Of a stretch of 64,000 bases of DNA, positions 1-7,710 are shown one piece after another. The stretch's first letter is position 1; each line of letters begins with the position of its first letter. Both the position numbers and the translations under genes were made by a program. Below the pieces are notes generated by a model. That model worked only from the letters and a program-made list of their open reading frames with translations, was not told where the DNA came from and did no database searches. Source of the DNA: Rhodanobacter sp. Soil772 (lineage in GTDB: Bacteria; Pseudomonadota; Gammaproteobacteria; Xanthomonadales; Rhodanobacteraceae); assembly GCF_001428385.1 (NCBI RefSeq), contig NZ_LMSK01000003.1, forward strand, positions 322,892 to 386,891. Direction: 5' to 3'.

Positions 1-2
1 TT

Positions 3-2108
3 GCACAAAGTCAAAAGCGAACCCCACCCCAGCCCTCCCCTGCAAGCAGGGGAGGGAGTCAGGACGATGACACTGCTGCGCGTCTCTACGAATCCGTGCA
101 TCGCGCCTTGCTCTCCGGCCTGCCCACCCAGGTCGGCCGCAAGGACGAGAAGGGCGTCTACCAGAGCACGCGCGAACGCAAGTTCCAGGTATTTCCCGGT
201 TCGGCCTTGTCCAAGGCGCCGCCGAACTGGCTGTTTTCCGCGCAGATCCTCGACGTGGGCGGGCGCGTGTGGGGCATGGCGAATGCGCGCGTGGAACCGC
301 TGTGGATCGAGCAGCAGGCGGCGCACCTGCTGCGCACGAGTTGCCGCGACGCGCATTGGTCGAAGAAACGCGGCTGCGTGGTGGCGTACGAACAGGTCAG
401 CCTGTTCGGCCTGGTGCTGGTGGAGAAGCGGCCGGTCACGTTCCAGCCACAGGATCCCGCGTTGGCCCACGCGATCTTCCTGCGCGAGGCGCTGGTGCGC
501 GGAGACATCGACAGCCGCGTCGATTTCGTGCGCGCTAACCAGCTCGTGCTGGAGGAGGCGCTCGGTATCGAGGCGAAGCAGCGTCGCGAAGGCCTGATCC
601 GCCATGAGGACGATCTGGTCGCCTTCTTCGAAGGCAAACTGCCCGAGGAGATCGCCAGCAGCCGCGCGCTGGATGCGTGGTACCGCAAGGCGCGCCCGGC
701 CGAGCAGGCCGCGCTGCGCTGGTCGCTGGACGATGTGCTGGTCGGCGGTGCGGGGCTGGACGCGAAGGCGTTTCCCGCTGCACTCGAAATCCCACCGCAA
801 AGGTACAAGCTCGAATACCGCTTCGTCCCCGGCGACGAAGCCGATGGCGTCACCCTGCACCTGCCGCTGGCGATGTTGAATGCGCTGCCGCCCGCCCGCT
901 GCGAATGGCTGGTGCCGGGCCTGCTCGCCGACAAGGTGGCCGAACTGATCCGCGGCCTGCCGAAGGCGCTGCGGCGCAACTTCGTGCCGGCGCCGGATTT
1001 TGCGCGCGCCTTCGTCGAGGCCGAGTCGCCGCGCGACGAACCGCTGGCGAAAGCTTTGGCCACGTTCCTGAAACGCGCCACTGGCGTCGACCTTGCCGCG
1101 AGCGAATTCACCGCTGTCGAACTGCCACCGCACTTGCTGATGCGCTATCGCCTGCACGACGAGCGCGGCAAGACGCTGGCCAGCAGCCGCGACCTGGCTG
1201 CGCTGCGCGGTCAATGGGAAGGCCAGGCGCGCGAGGCGTTCTCGCGCAAGACCGACATCGAGCTGACCCGCGAGGACGTGGCCAGCTGGGATTTCGAGGA
1301 GATCCCGGCGCAGGTGCGTTCCGACGGTGGCCTCACCGCGTTCCCGGCGCTGGTCGACCTGGGCGAGACGGTGGCGCTGCGCGTGTTCGAGCGCAGCGAC
1401 GAGGCGCGCGCGGCACATCGGCAAGGCGTGGTGCGGCTGCTGCGCAATGCGCTGGCCAGCGACGCCAAACAGGCGCGTCGGCGGCTGCCGCTCGGCAACG
1501 CGCTGGCCTTGCAGTACGCGCCGCTTGGCGGCGTGGACGGGCTGCGCGAGGACCTGCTCGAAGGCGGCTTCGGCGACCTGCTCGAACAACATGAGCTGGA
1601 CGTGCGCACTGCCGCTGCGTTCGAGAAGCTGCGCACACAGTTTTCGCGCGAGCTGTTCGGCGCCGGTGTCGAACGGCTGGAACTGGCCGAACCCGTGATC
1701 GAAGCGCAGGCCGAACTGAAGCCGTGGCTGCAGCCGCCGCTGCTGGGCTTCGCCCGCGCCAGCTACGACGACCTGCGCGAACAGTTCGACGCGCTGCTGA
1801 CGCCGGGCTTCCTGCGCGAGCTGCCGGCGGCGCGGCTGGCGCATTACCCGCGCTATCTGAAGGCGATGCGCCTGCGCGGCGAGCGGTTGCGGCAGGACCC
1901 GGCGAAGGACCAGCAGCGCATGCTGCAAGTGATGCCGTATTGGCGCGCGTACCTGCAGCAGCGCGCCGCCGGTGCCGATGCGGCGGACCTGGCCGAGCTG
2001 CGCTGGTTGATCGAGGAATGGCGCGTATCGCTGTTCGCGCAGGAACTGAAGACCGCCGAACCGGTCTCGGCGAAGCGGCTGGCGAAAGCGCTGGCGGCGC
2101 TGGGCTGA
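3..2108 (+). CDS. hrpA: ATP-dependent RNA helicase HrpA, C-terminal part (5' end outside window)
   Basis: The frame is open from the window edge and matches the C-terminal half of HrpA-type DEAH RNA helicases: the segment around LYESVHRALLSGLPTQ, then an OB-fold-like stretch, then the long DUF3418 region up to the stop. The helicase motor domains must lie to the left of the window; full HrpA is about 1300 residues and about 700 are seen here. A GTG at 96 could be mistaken for the start, but recognisable HrpA sequence (LYES) lies in frame before it and the frame stays open to base 3. Bases 18-57 are a dispersed palindromic repeat read through in frame as a Pro/Ser/Arg/Gly-rich insert. The role in E. 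coli HrpA is mRNA processing and rescue of stalled ribosomes; that function is transferred by family membership. Confidence 0.88.
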   Translation, partial: AQSQKRTPPQPSPASRGGSQDDDTAARLYESVHRALLSGLPTQVGRKDEKGVYQSTRERKFQVFPGSALSKAPPNWLFSAQILDVGGRVWGMANARVEPLWIEQQAAHLLRTSCRDAHWSKKRGCVVAYEQVSLFGLVLVEKRPVTFQPQDPALAHAIFLREALVRGDIDSRVDFVRANQLVLEEALGIEAKQRREGLIRHEDDLVAFFEGKLPEEIASSRALDAWYRKARPAEQAALRWSLDDVLVGGAGLDAKAFPAALEIPPQRYKLEYRFVPGDEADGVTLHLPLAMLNALPPARCEWLVPGLLADKVAELIRGLPKALRRNFVPAPDFARAFVEAESPRDEPLAKALATFLKRATGVDLAASEFTAVELPPHLLMRYRLHDERGKTLASSRDLAALRGQWEGQAREAFSRKTDIELTREDVASWDFEEIPAQVRSDGGLTAFPALVDLGETVALRVFERSDEARAAHRQGVVRLLRNALASDAKQARRRLPLGNALALQYAPLGGVDGLREDLLEGGFGDLLEQHELDVRTAAAFEKLRTQFSRELFGAGVERLELAEPVIEAQAELKPWLQPPLLGFARASYDDLREQFDALLTPGFLRELPAARLAHYPRYLKAMRLRGERLRQDPAKDQQRMLQVMPYWRAYLQQRAAGADAADLAELRWLIEEWRVSLFAQELKTAEPVSAKRLAKALAALG
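18..57. repeat. Dispersed palindromic repeat, family A, inside hrpA
   Basis: A GGGGAGGG/CCCTCCCC hairpin with a short loop, preceded by ACCCCACCCCAGC. It is the reverse complement of the copies at 34921-34960, 47815-47854 and 47969-48008. Here it lies inside hrpA and its length keeps the reading frame open. Confidence 0.75.
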
Positions 2109-2117
2109 ACCTTCCGG

Positions 2118-2597
2118 TCAGCGCACGCGTTTGACGTGGGCAGAATCGTTGCAGCCGTCCACATACATCAGCCAGTTGCCGAGCATCGACGGCTTGACCT
2201 TGGCCGCAGGGTTGTCCGAGCTCATGCACGAAGGCGTGTCCGTGCCGACCTGCTCCCACACCTGGCCGTTGTCCAGCGTGAACTGGCTGTGGCCATGCCA
2301 GCCGTCGAAATGGCCGGCGATATGCGCGTTGATCTTGCTGCGCTTTTGCGTCTCGGGATAGAACACCGGCTTGCCGCTGGCGTCGACCATCTTGGTGACG
2401 GCCTTGCCGTGCTTGCGCAGCCAGTCGTCGAGGTTCTGCAGTTCCTGCGGCGACAGCTTGTCCAGCCCGGCCGCCTTGAATTCGGTGCTGCTCATGCGCT
2501 GCTGCAGGTCGTCGGCCTGCTGTGCCTGCACGGACAGGCAGCACAGCGGCAGCGCCAGCAGCAACGACCGGATCAGGTGACGCGGACGGATCGGCAT
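2118..2597 (-). CDS. Secreted protein of unknown function
   Basis: This 159-residue protein starts at the ATG at 2597, which has an AAGGA ribosome-binding site about 9 bases upstream; the frame runs further upstream but without a better start. Residues 1-24 form a signal peptide (Arg/His-rich start, Leu/Ala core, cleavage after VQA). The mature part is polar and ends with a segment containing two cysteines (SCMSS, DGCND) that could form a disulfide. No family or catalytic motif was recognised. It converges on hrpA, with about 10 bases between the stop codons, so it is a separate transcription unit. Confidence 0.72.
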   Translation of the reverse strand: MPIRPRHLIRSLLLALPLCCLSVQAQQADDLQQRMSSTEFKAAGLDKLSPQELQNLDDWLRKHGKAVTKMVDASGKPVFYPETQKRSKINAHIAGHFDGWHGHSQFTLDNGQVWEQVGTDTPSCMSSDNPAAKVKPSMLGNWLMYVDGCNDSAHVKRVR

Positions 2598-2839
2598 GGG
2601 TGCATCCTTCAGGCAGGGAAACGGGCGGGACGATTCTGCGCGATAAACCGCTCCCCGGCCAGACACCGCGGTGGCCGTGGCCGCTGGTTCATGATGCGAA
2701 TCCGTGAGGCGGCATGCCGCGGGCGAACGCCGATTCTGCGCGGTAAGCTGGTCGTGCGCCAGGCGTTGGCGGAACGTGCCAACCGGTGACGGCGGATGCA
2801 ATGCGTGCCGTAGCGCCGGCCGACGAGGAAGATCGCTTC

Positions 2840-4978
2840 ATGGTTCAAACCGTTTTCATTGCCGCCACCAGCTTGCAACCATGGCGCGACCGTGCCGGCA
2901 CGTTGCCGCCGGTGCTGGCCGATGCGCTGGATGCCTGCGCCACCCGTGTGGTGAATCAGGCCGAGTGCACCGACGTGCTGGATCTGCTCGGCGTGCTCGG
3001 TTGCGATGCGCAAACCCAGGCGGCGGCGGTGTGGTTCGAGCTGGCGCGGGTCGACCCCGCGTTGTGGGCGGAGCGCCGCGCGAAGCTGCCGGCCGAATTG
3101 CAGCGGCTGGTCGATGGTCAGCAGGCGGCCGAGCAGGTGTGGGCGCTGCATGCGCAGCGGCCGCCGCAGGGTGCGGCCGAGGGTCTGCGCCGGTTGTTGC
3201 TGGCGATCGTGCGCGACCTGCGCGTGGTGTTCGTGCTGCTGGCGCGGCAGCTGGCGCGGATGCGCGCGGTGGCGAGCGCGCCGGAGGGCGAGCGCCAGGC
3301 GCTGGCGCGGCTGACCCGCGACATCCACGCGCCGCTGGCGAACCGGCTCGGCATCTGGCAGCTGAAGTGGGAGCTGGAAGACCTGGCGTTCCGCTACCTG
3401 CAGCCGGACACCTACCGCCGCATCGCGAACCTGCTCGACGAGCGCCGCACCGATCGCGAGGTGTTCATCCGCGACTCGCTGGACGAACTGCAGCGCGCGC
3501 TGGAAGCGGCCGGCATCCACGCCGAGCTGGCCGGGCGGCCGAAGCACATCTATTCGATCTGGAAGAAGATGCAGCGCAAGTCGCTGGACTTCTCCGACCT
3601 GTACGACATCCGCGCGGTGCGCGTGCTGGTCGACAACATCACCGACTGCTATGCCGCGCTGGGCGTGGTGCATTCGCTGTGGCCGCACCTGCCTGGCGAG
3701 TTCGACGACTACATCGCGCGGCCCAAGGCGAACGGCTACCAGTCGCTGCACACCGCGGTGCTGGGGCCATCCGGCAAGACCCTGGAAGTGCAGATCCGCA
3801 CCCACGAGATGCACCGCGCGAACGAACTGGGCGTGGCCGCGCACTGGCGTTACAAGGAAGGCGGCAGCAGCGACGCCGAGTTCGAGGCGAAGATCGCCTG
3901 GATGCGCAAGCTGCTGGAGCCACGCGGCGAGGACGACAGTGCGCTGGCCGCCGAACTGCAGACCGAACTGCTGGAAGACCGCGTCTACCTGCTGACCCCG
4001 AAGGGCGAGGTGTTCGACCTGGCGCGCGGCGCCACCGTGCTGGATTTCGCCTACCTGGTGCACACCGAGGTGGGCCATCGCTGCCGCGGCGCCAAGGTCA
4101 ACGGCCGCATCGTGCCGCTGACGTTCCAGCCGCAAAGCGGCGACCGGGTGGAGATCCTCACCGCCAAGGTGGCCGAGCCCAGCCGCGACTGGCTGTCGCC
4201 GCACCACGGCTACCTCAACACCGCGCGGGCGAAGGACAAGGTGCGCGCGTGGTTCCGCCGGATCGCCCACGACGCGAACCTCGCCGTGGGCCGCAGCATG
4301 TTCGAGCGCGAGCTGAAGCGGCTCGCTCTGTCGAACGCGGACGTGGGCAAGCTGCCGACTCACTTCCACCTGAAGAACCAGGACGAGCTGCTGATCGCGC
4401 TGGCGCTGGGCGAAATCACCCCCGGCCAGATCGCCCGCGTGCTGCAGGAAGCGGCGCAGCCGCCGGAACCGGCGGTCACCCAGTCCAGCGCGCCGGTAGC
4501 CTCGCGCCACGCCACGCTCGACCACAGTGCGCTCAGCATCGAGGGCATCGGCAACCTGCTGACCACGCTGGCGCGTTGCTGCCAGCCGCTGCCCGGCGAC
4601 CCGGTGCGCGGCTTCATCACCAAGGGGCGCGGCGTCTCGGTGCATCGCACCGACTGCGGCAGCCTGGCACGGCTGGCGCGGCGCGACCCGGACCGGGTGA
4701 TCGAGGTGAGCTGGGGCAGCGCCGCCGCGCAGGCGTACGAGGTCGACATCGAACTGCGCGGCTACGATCGCAAGGGCCTGCAGAAGGACGTCACCAGCGT
4801 CGTCAGCAATGCCGGCACCCACATCATCGCCTCGTCCAGCCGGCTGTTCGTGCACACCGGCGAGGTGGAAATGCGCTTCACCCTGCGGGTGCGCGATTTC
4901 GAACAGCTGTCGACCCTGCTCGGCAAGCTGCTGGCGCTGCCGAACGTGATCGACGTGCGCCGGGTCGGCGTCGGCTGA
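2840..4978 (+). CDS. relA: (p)ppGpp synthetase RelA
   Basis: A 712-residue RelA/SpoT-family protein that makes (p)ppGpp from GTP and ATP at the ribosome during amino-acid starvation. Order of domains: a degenerate HD hydrolase region (about 50-200) without the His-Asp pair of SpoT; a synthetase domain with the EFDDY signature near residue 287 (the ExDD form of RelA, not the RxKD form of SpoT) and the ARPKANGYQSLH motif; a TGS domain from about 380; and a C-terminal ACT domain from about 630. I chose the ATG at 2840 because of a GAGGAAG site 8 bases upstream; a GTG at 2786 would add 18 residues. Lack of the HD residues suggests synthesis only, so a SpoT-type hydrolase should exist elsewhere. 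Confidence 0.93.
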   Translation: MVQTVFIAATSLQPWRDRAGTLPPVLADALDACATRVVNQAECTDVLDLLGVLGCDAQTQAAAVWFELARVDPALWAERRAKLPAELQRLVDGQQAAEQVWALHAQRPPQGAAEGLRRLLLAIVRDLRVVFVLLARQLARMRAVASAPEGERQALARLTRDIHAPLANRLGIWQLKWELEDLAFRYLQPDTYRRIANLLDERRTDREVFIRDSLDELQRALEAAGIHAELAGRPKHIYSIWKKMQRKSLDFSDLYDIRAVRVLVDNITDCYAALGVVHSLWPHLPGEFDDYIARPKANGYQSLHTAVLGPSGKTLEVQIRTHEMHRANELGVAAHWRYKEGGSSDAEFEAKIAWMRKLLEPRGEDDSALAAELQTELLEDRVYLLTPKGEVFDLARGATVLDFAYLVHTEVGHRCRGAKVNGRIVPLTFQPQSGDRVEILTAKVAEPSRDWLSPHHGYLNTARAKDKVRAWFRRIAHDANLAVGRSMFERELKRLALSNADVGKLPTHFHLKNQDELLIALALGEITPGQIARVLQEAAQPPEPAVTQSSAPVASRHATLDHSALSIEGIGNLLTTLARCCQPLPGDPVRGFITKGRGVSVHRTDCGSLARLARRDPDRVIEVSWGSAAAQAYEVDIELRGYDRKGLQKDVTSVVSNAGTHIIASSSRLFVHTGEVEMRFTLRVRDFEQLSTLLGKLLALPNVIDVRRVGVG

Positions 4979-5064
4979 ATGACCGCGCAATGCCCGCCGG
5001 TGGGCGAGCCGGTGGCTGGCGGCCCGATGTTAAGCTGCGTCGACTCCCTTCACAGCCACGGATC

Positions 5065-6747
5065 ATGAGCGGACGCCGAGACCAGCACGACGCACATCCA
5101 CCGATTCGCACCGAGCCCACCCTGGGTGATCTCGATCGACTGGATGCCCCGCGCGCGCCGGCCGCGGACGGCCTGCCGCAGGTATCGGTCGAACCGCGTC
5201 GCCCGCATGGCAGGGCCGCCGCACCGCCGCGGCGCAAACGTCGTCGTGGCTGGGTCGTTCCGTTTTTGCTGCTGCTGGCGCTCGCAGCGGTCGGCACACT
5301 CTGGCTCAGCCAGAACCGCCTGCGCGGGATGCTGCCGCGCACCGACTTCAACACGGTGCTGACGCAGGCGCAGCAGGCCTTGCAGGATGGCCGTCTGGAC
5401 GGCCAGGACGGCACCAGCGCGCGCGAACTGTTCCAGGCCGCCGCGGCGCTGGAGCCGGACAACGATCGTGCACGCGATGGCCTGCGCCAGGTCGGCCAGG
5501 CCGAGTTGGCGCAGGCCGATGCCGCGCTGCAGGCAGGGCAGATTGCACAGGCTGTGCAGCAGGCGGCGGTGGCCCGCGAACTGCTCGGCGGCGGCAGCGA
5601 CATCGACCGGCTTGATCGCGCGATCGCCGGCGCGCGCGCCGCGCAGGTGCATACGGTGGACCTGGTCGACCAGGCGCAGCAGGCGCTGGCCGCCGGCAAG
5701 CTGGATGGTCCCGAGGGCGCCGGCGCGCTGTATCAGCGCGTGCTGCGCGCCGATCCCGACAATGCGGTGGCGGCACACGGGCTCGACCAGGTCGGCTACG
5801 CACTGGCGGTGCAGGCGCGCACGGCGCTGGACGCGAAGGACGGCACGACGGCCGACGCGCGCATCGAGCAACTGGCCGTGCTGCAGCCGAACAACGGTGC
5901 GCTGCCGGCGCTGCGCGCGCTGCAGGCGCAGACGCGCAAGCAGGACAACAGCGCACTGGAGGCGGCGCTCAAGGCCGGCCAGGATGCGCTGCGCGCCGGG
6001 CGCATCGACGGCAGCGGCGACGACACCGCGCTGGTCCACTTCCAGGCCGCGCTCAAGCTCGATCCGGACAACGCCCAGGCGCGCGCCGGGCTTGGCAAGG
6101 TGGCGCAGGCGCTGACCGTGCAGGCGAATGCCGCGCTCGACGACGGCGACACGGCGCAGGCGGCGAAGCTGCTCGACCGGGCGGCGGAGCTGGCGCCGAA
6201 ATCGGCCGACCTCGCCGCGACGCGGGCGCGCCTGGACAAGGCGCCGCCGGCTGCGGCCGCGCCGACGGCCGCGGAGGAGGCGCCCGTAGCGGCCGTCTTG
6301 TCGCCGCAGCAGGGCGCGGCGGTGGCGCAGCTGGTGCAGCGCGCGCAGGTGGCCACGAACAACGGCGACATCATGATGCCGCCCGGCGACAGCGCGTACG
6401 ACCTGTACCGCAGCGCGCTGGCGATCGACGGCAACAACGAGGCGGCGCTGCATGGGTTGCAGGCCTTGCCCGGCCAGGTCGAGCAGCAATTCAACCAGGC
6501 GCTCGCCGCCGGCAACCTGGGCAAGGCCGGCGACATGCTGGCGAACCTGGCCGAACTGGCGCCGGGCGATGCCGCGCAGGGCGCGTTGGGCAACCGGCTG
6601 GCCAGCGCGTGGCTGGACCAGGCCGAGCAACAGCTGGCGCGCGGCGACCGCATCGGCGCCAGCCAGTCGTTGCAGCGCGCGCGCAAGCTGTCCCCCTCCA
6701 ACCCGCGCGTGCTGGACCTTGGCGTCCGCCTGCAGGGCGGCGGATGA
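5065..6747 (+). CDS. Membrane-anchored TPR-like repeat protein
   Basis: A 560-residue protein: a charged, proline-rich cytoplasmic N-terminus (1-60) ending in a basic patch (PPRRKRRRGW), one membrane segment (about 66-82), then an Ala/Gln-rich helical periplasmic region. That region contains about four related modules of roughly 110 residues, each carrying the pattern G-x-L/I-D-G ... A ... L-x-x-D-P-D-N ... A ... G-L, which reads as TPR-type helical hairpins. An Ala/Pro linker lies near residues 395-410. It follows relA by 86 bases and precedes the epimerase gene by 7, so the three may be co-transcribed. The function is unknown; a scaffold role is inferred only from the repeats. Confidence 0.75.
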   Translation: MSGRRDQHDAHPPIRTEPTLGDLDRLDAPRAPAADGLPQVSVEPRRPHGRAAAPPRRKRRRGWVVPFLLLLALAAVGTLWLSQNRLRGMLPRTDFNTVLTQAQQALQDGRLDGQDGTSARELFQAAAALEPDNDRARDGLRQVGQAELAQADAALQAGQIAQAVQQAAVARELLGGGSDIDRLDRAIAGARAAQVHTVDLVDQAQQALAAGKLDGPEGAGALYQRVLRADPDNAVAAHGLDQVGYALAVQARTALDAKDGTTADARIEQLAVLQPNNGALPALRALQAQTRKQDNSALEAALKAGQDALRAGRIDGSGDDTALVHFQAALKLDPDNAQARAGLGKVAQALTVQANAALDDGDTAQAAKLLDRAAELAPKSADLAATRARLDKAPPAAAAPTAAEEAPVAAVLSPQQGAAVAQLVQRAQVATNNGDIMMPPGDSAYDLYRSALAIDGNNEAALHGLQALPGQVEQQFNQALAAGNLGKAGDMLANLAELAPGDAAQGALGNRLASAWLDQAEQQLARGDRIGASQSLQRARKLSPSNPRVLDLGVRLQGGG

Positions 6748-6754
6748 GCGCGGC

Positions 6755-7594
6755 ATGACGGTACTGGTGTTCGGCGGCAGCAGCCAGATCGGCCATTTCC
6801 TGTTGCCGCGTCTGCTCGCCAGCGGCGAGTCGGTGCTGGCTCTGAGCCGGCAGCCGCGACCTGCGCAAGCTGGCGTGGAATGGCTGCAGGGAACCTTGCC
6901 CGACCGCGTGCCGGCGTTGCCGCCGTTGTCGGCGATCATCAGTTTCGGCCCGTTGCAGGGGCTGGCCGACTGGCTGGCGCAGGCCACCCTGGCCGACGCA
7001 CCGCGAGTGATCGCCACCAGCTCGATGAGCGCCGAAACCAAACGCGATTCCAGTGTGCCGGCCGAACGCAACCTTGCGCGCCAGCTGCGCGACGGCGAAG
7101 CCGCGCTGGCCACCGCCTGCGAGCGGCACGGCTGCGCCTGGACCGTGCTGCGGCCGACCCTGGTCTACGGCGCCGGCCTGGACAAGAGCCTCACCCCGAT
7201 CGCCCGCCGCGCGATGCGGCTGCGAGTGTTTCCGCTGCCGTCCGGGCGCGGCCTGCGCCAGCCGGTGCACGCGGACGACATCGCGCAGGCGGTGCTGGCC
7301 GCGCTGGAATGCCCGGCCGTGGCCGGCCGGATCCTGCCGATCGGCGGCGGCGAACGGCTGCGCTCCGGCGAGATGTTCGCGCGGGTGCGCAACAGCCTGT
7401 CGCGCAGCACCGTGCCCTTGCCGTTGCCGGGCTGGCTGTTGCGGCTGAGCCAGCGCGCGCTGCCGCCGTTGCGCGGCCCGCTGAGCCGGCTCGACAGCGA
7501 CCTGATCGCCGACAACGGCGACTTGCAACGTCTGCTCGGCATTCGTCCGCGACCGTTCCGCCCCGACCCCGCGATGTGGGTATCGCCGCGCTAG
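6755..7594 (+). CDS. NAD(P)-dependent sugar epimerase/dehydratase-like protein
   Basis: A 279-residue protein of the extended short-chain dehydrogenase superfamily. The N-terminal Rossmann motif is FGGSSQIG (residues 6-13), a GxxxxIG variant. A TSSMSAE segment stands at the position of the catalytic serine region, followed by LRPTLVYGAG, typical of the NAD-dependent epimerase family. I see no clear YxxxK catalytic pair, so it may be an atypical member that binds nucleotide without classical catalysis. It begins 7 bases after the TPR-like gene, suggesting an operon. The substrate is not deducible. Confidence 0.72.
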   Translation: MTVLVFGGSSQIGHFLLPRLLASGESVLALSRQPRPAQAGVEWLQGTLPDRVPALPPLSAIISFGPLQGLADWLAQATLADAPRVIATSSMSAETKRDSSVPAERNLARQLRDGEAALATACERHGCAWTVLRPTLVYGAGLDKSLTPIARRAMRLRVFPLPSGRGLRQPVHADDIAQAVLAALECPAVAGRILPIGGGERLRSGEMFARVRNSLSRSTVPLPLPGWLLRLSQRALPPLRGPLSRLDSDLIADNGDLQRLLGIRPRPFRPDPAMWVSPR

Positions 7595-7710
7595 CCGTGC
7601 GTCGCTGCCCGCGTTTCGCCCCGAAACCGCCCGCCGTGTTCATATGCCCGCCGGGTAGCAGGCCCTATGATCGAACCACTCGATAGCCGGATTTCCCCAC
7701 GTTGGCCTTG

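Noticed and set aside
2609..4990. 793-codon open frame on the minus strand across relA
   Set aside because: High GC leaves antisense frames open; the plus-strand frame encodes a complete RelA with all motifs, and the antisense protein is His/Gln/Ala-rich noise.
2704..5064. Plus-strand open frame leading into the TPR-like gene, apparently giving one 1347-residue protein
   Set aside because: It is the shifted frame of relA followed by the real gene; the true start is the ATG at 5065 just before a basic-plus-membrane N-terminus.
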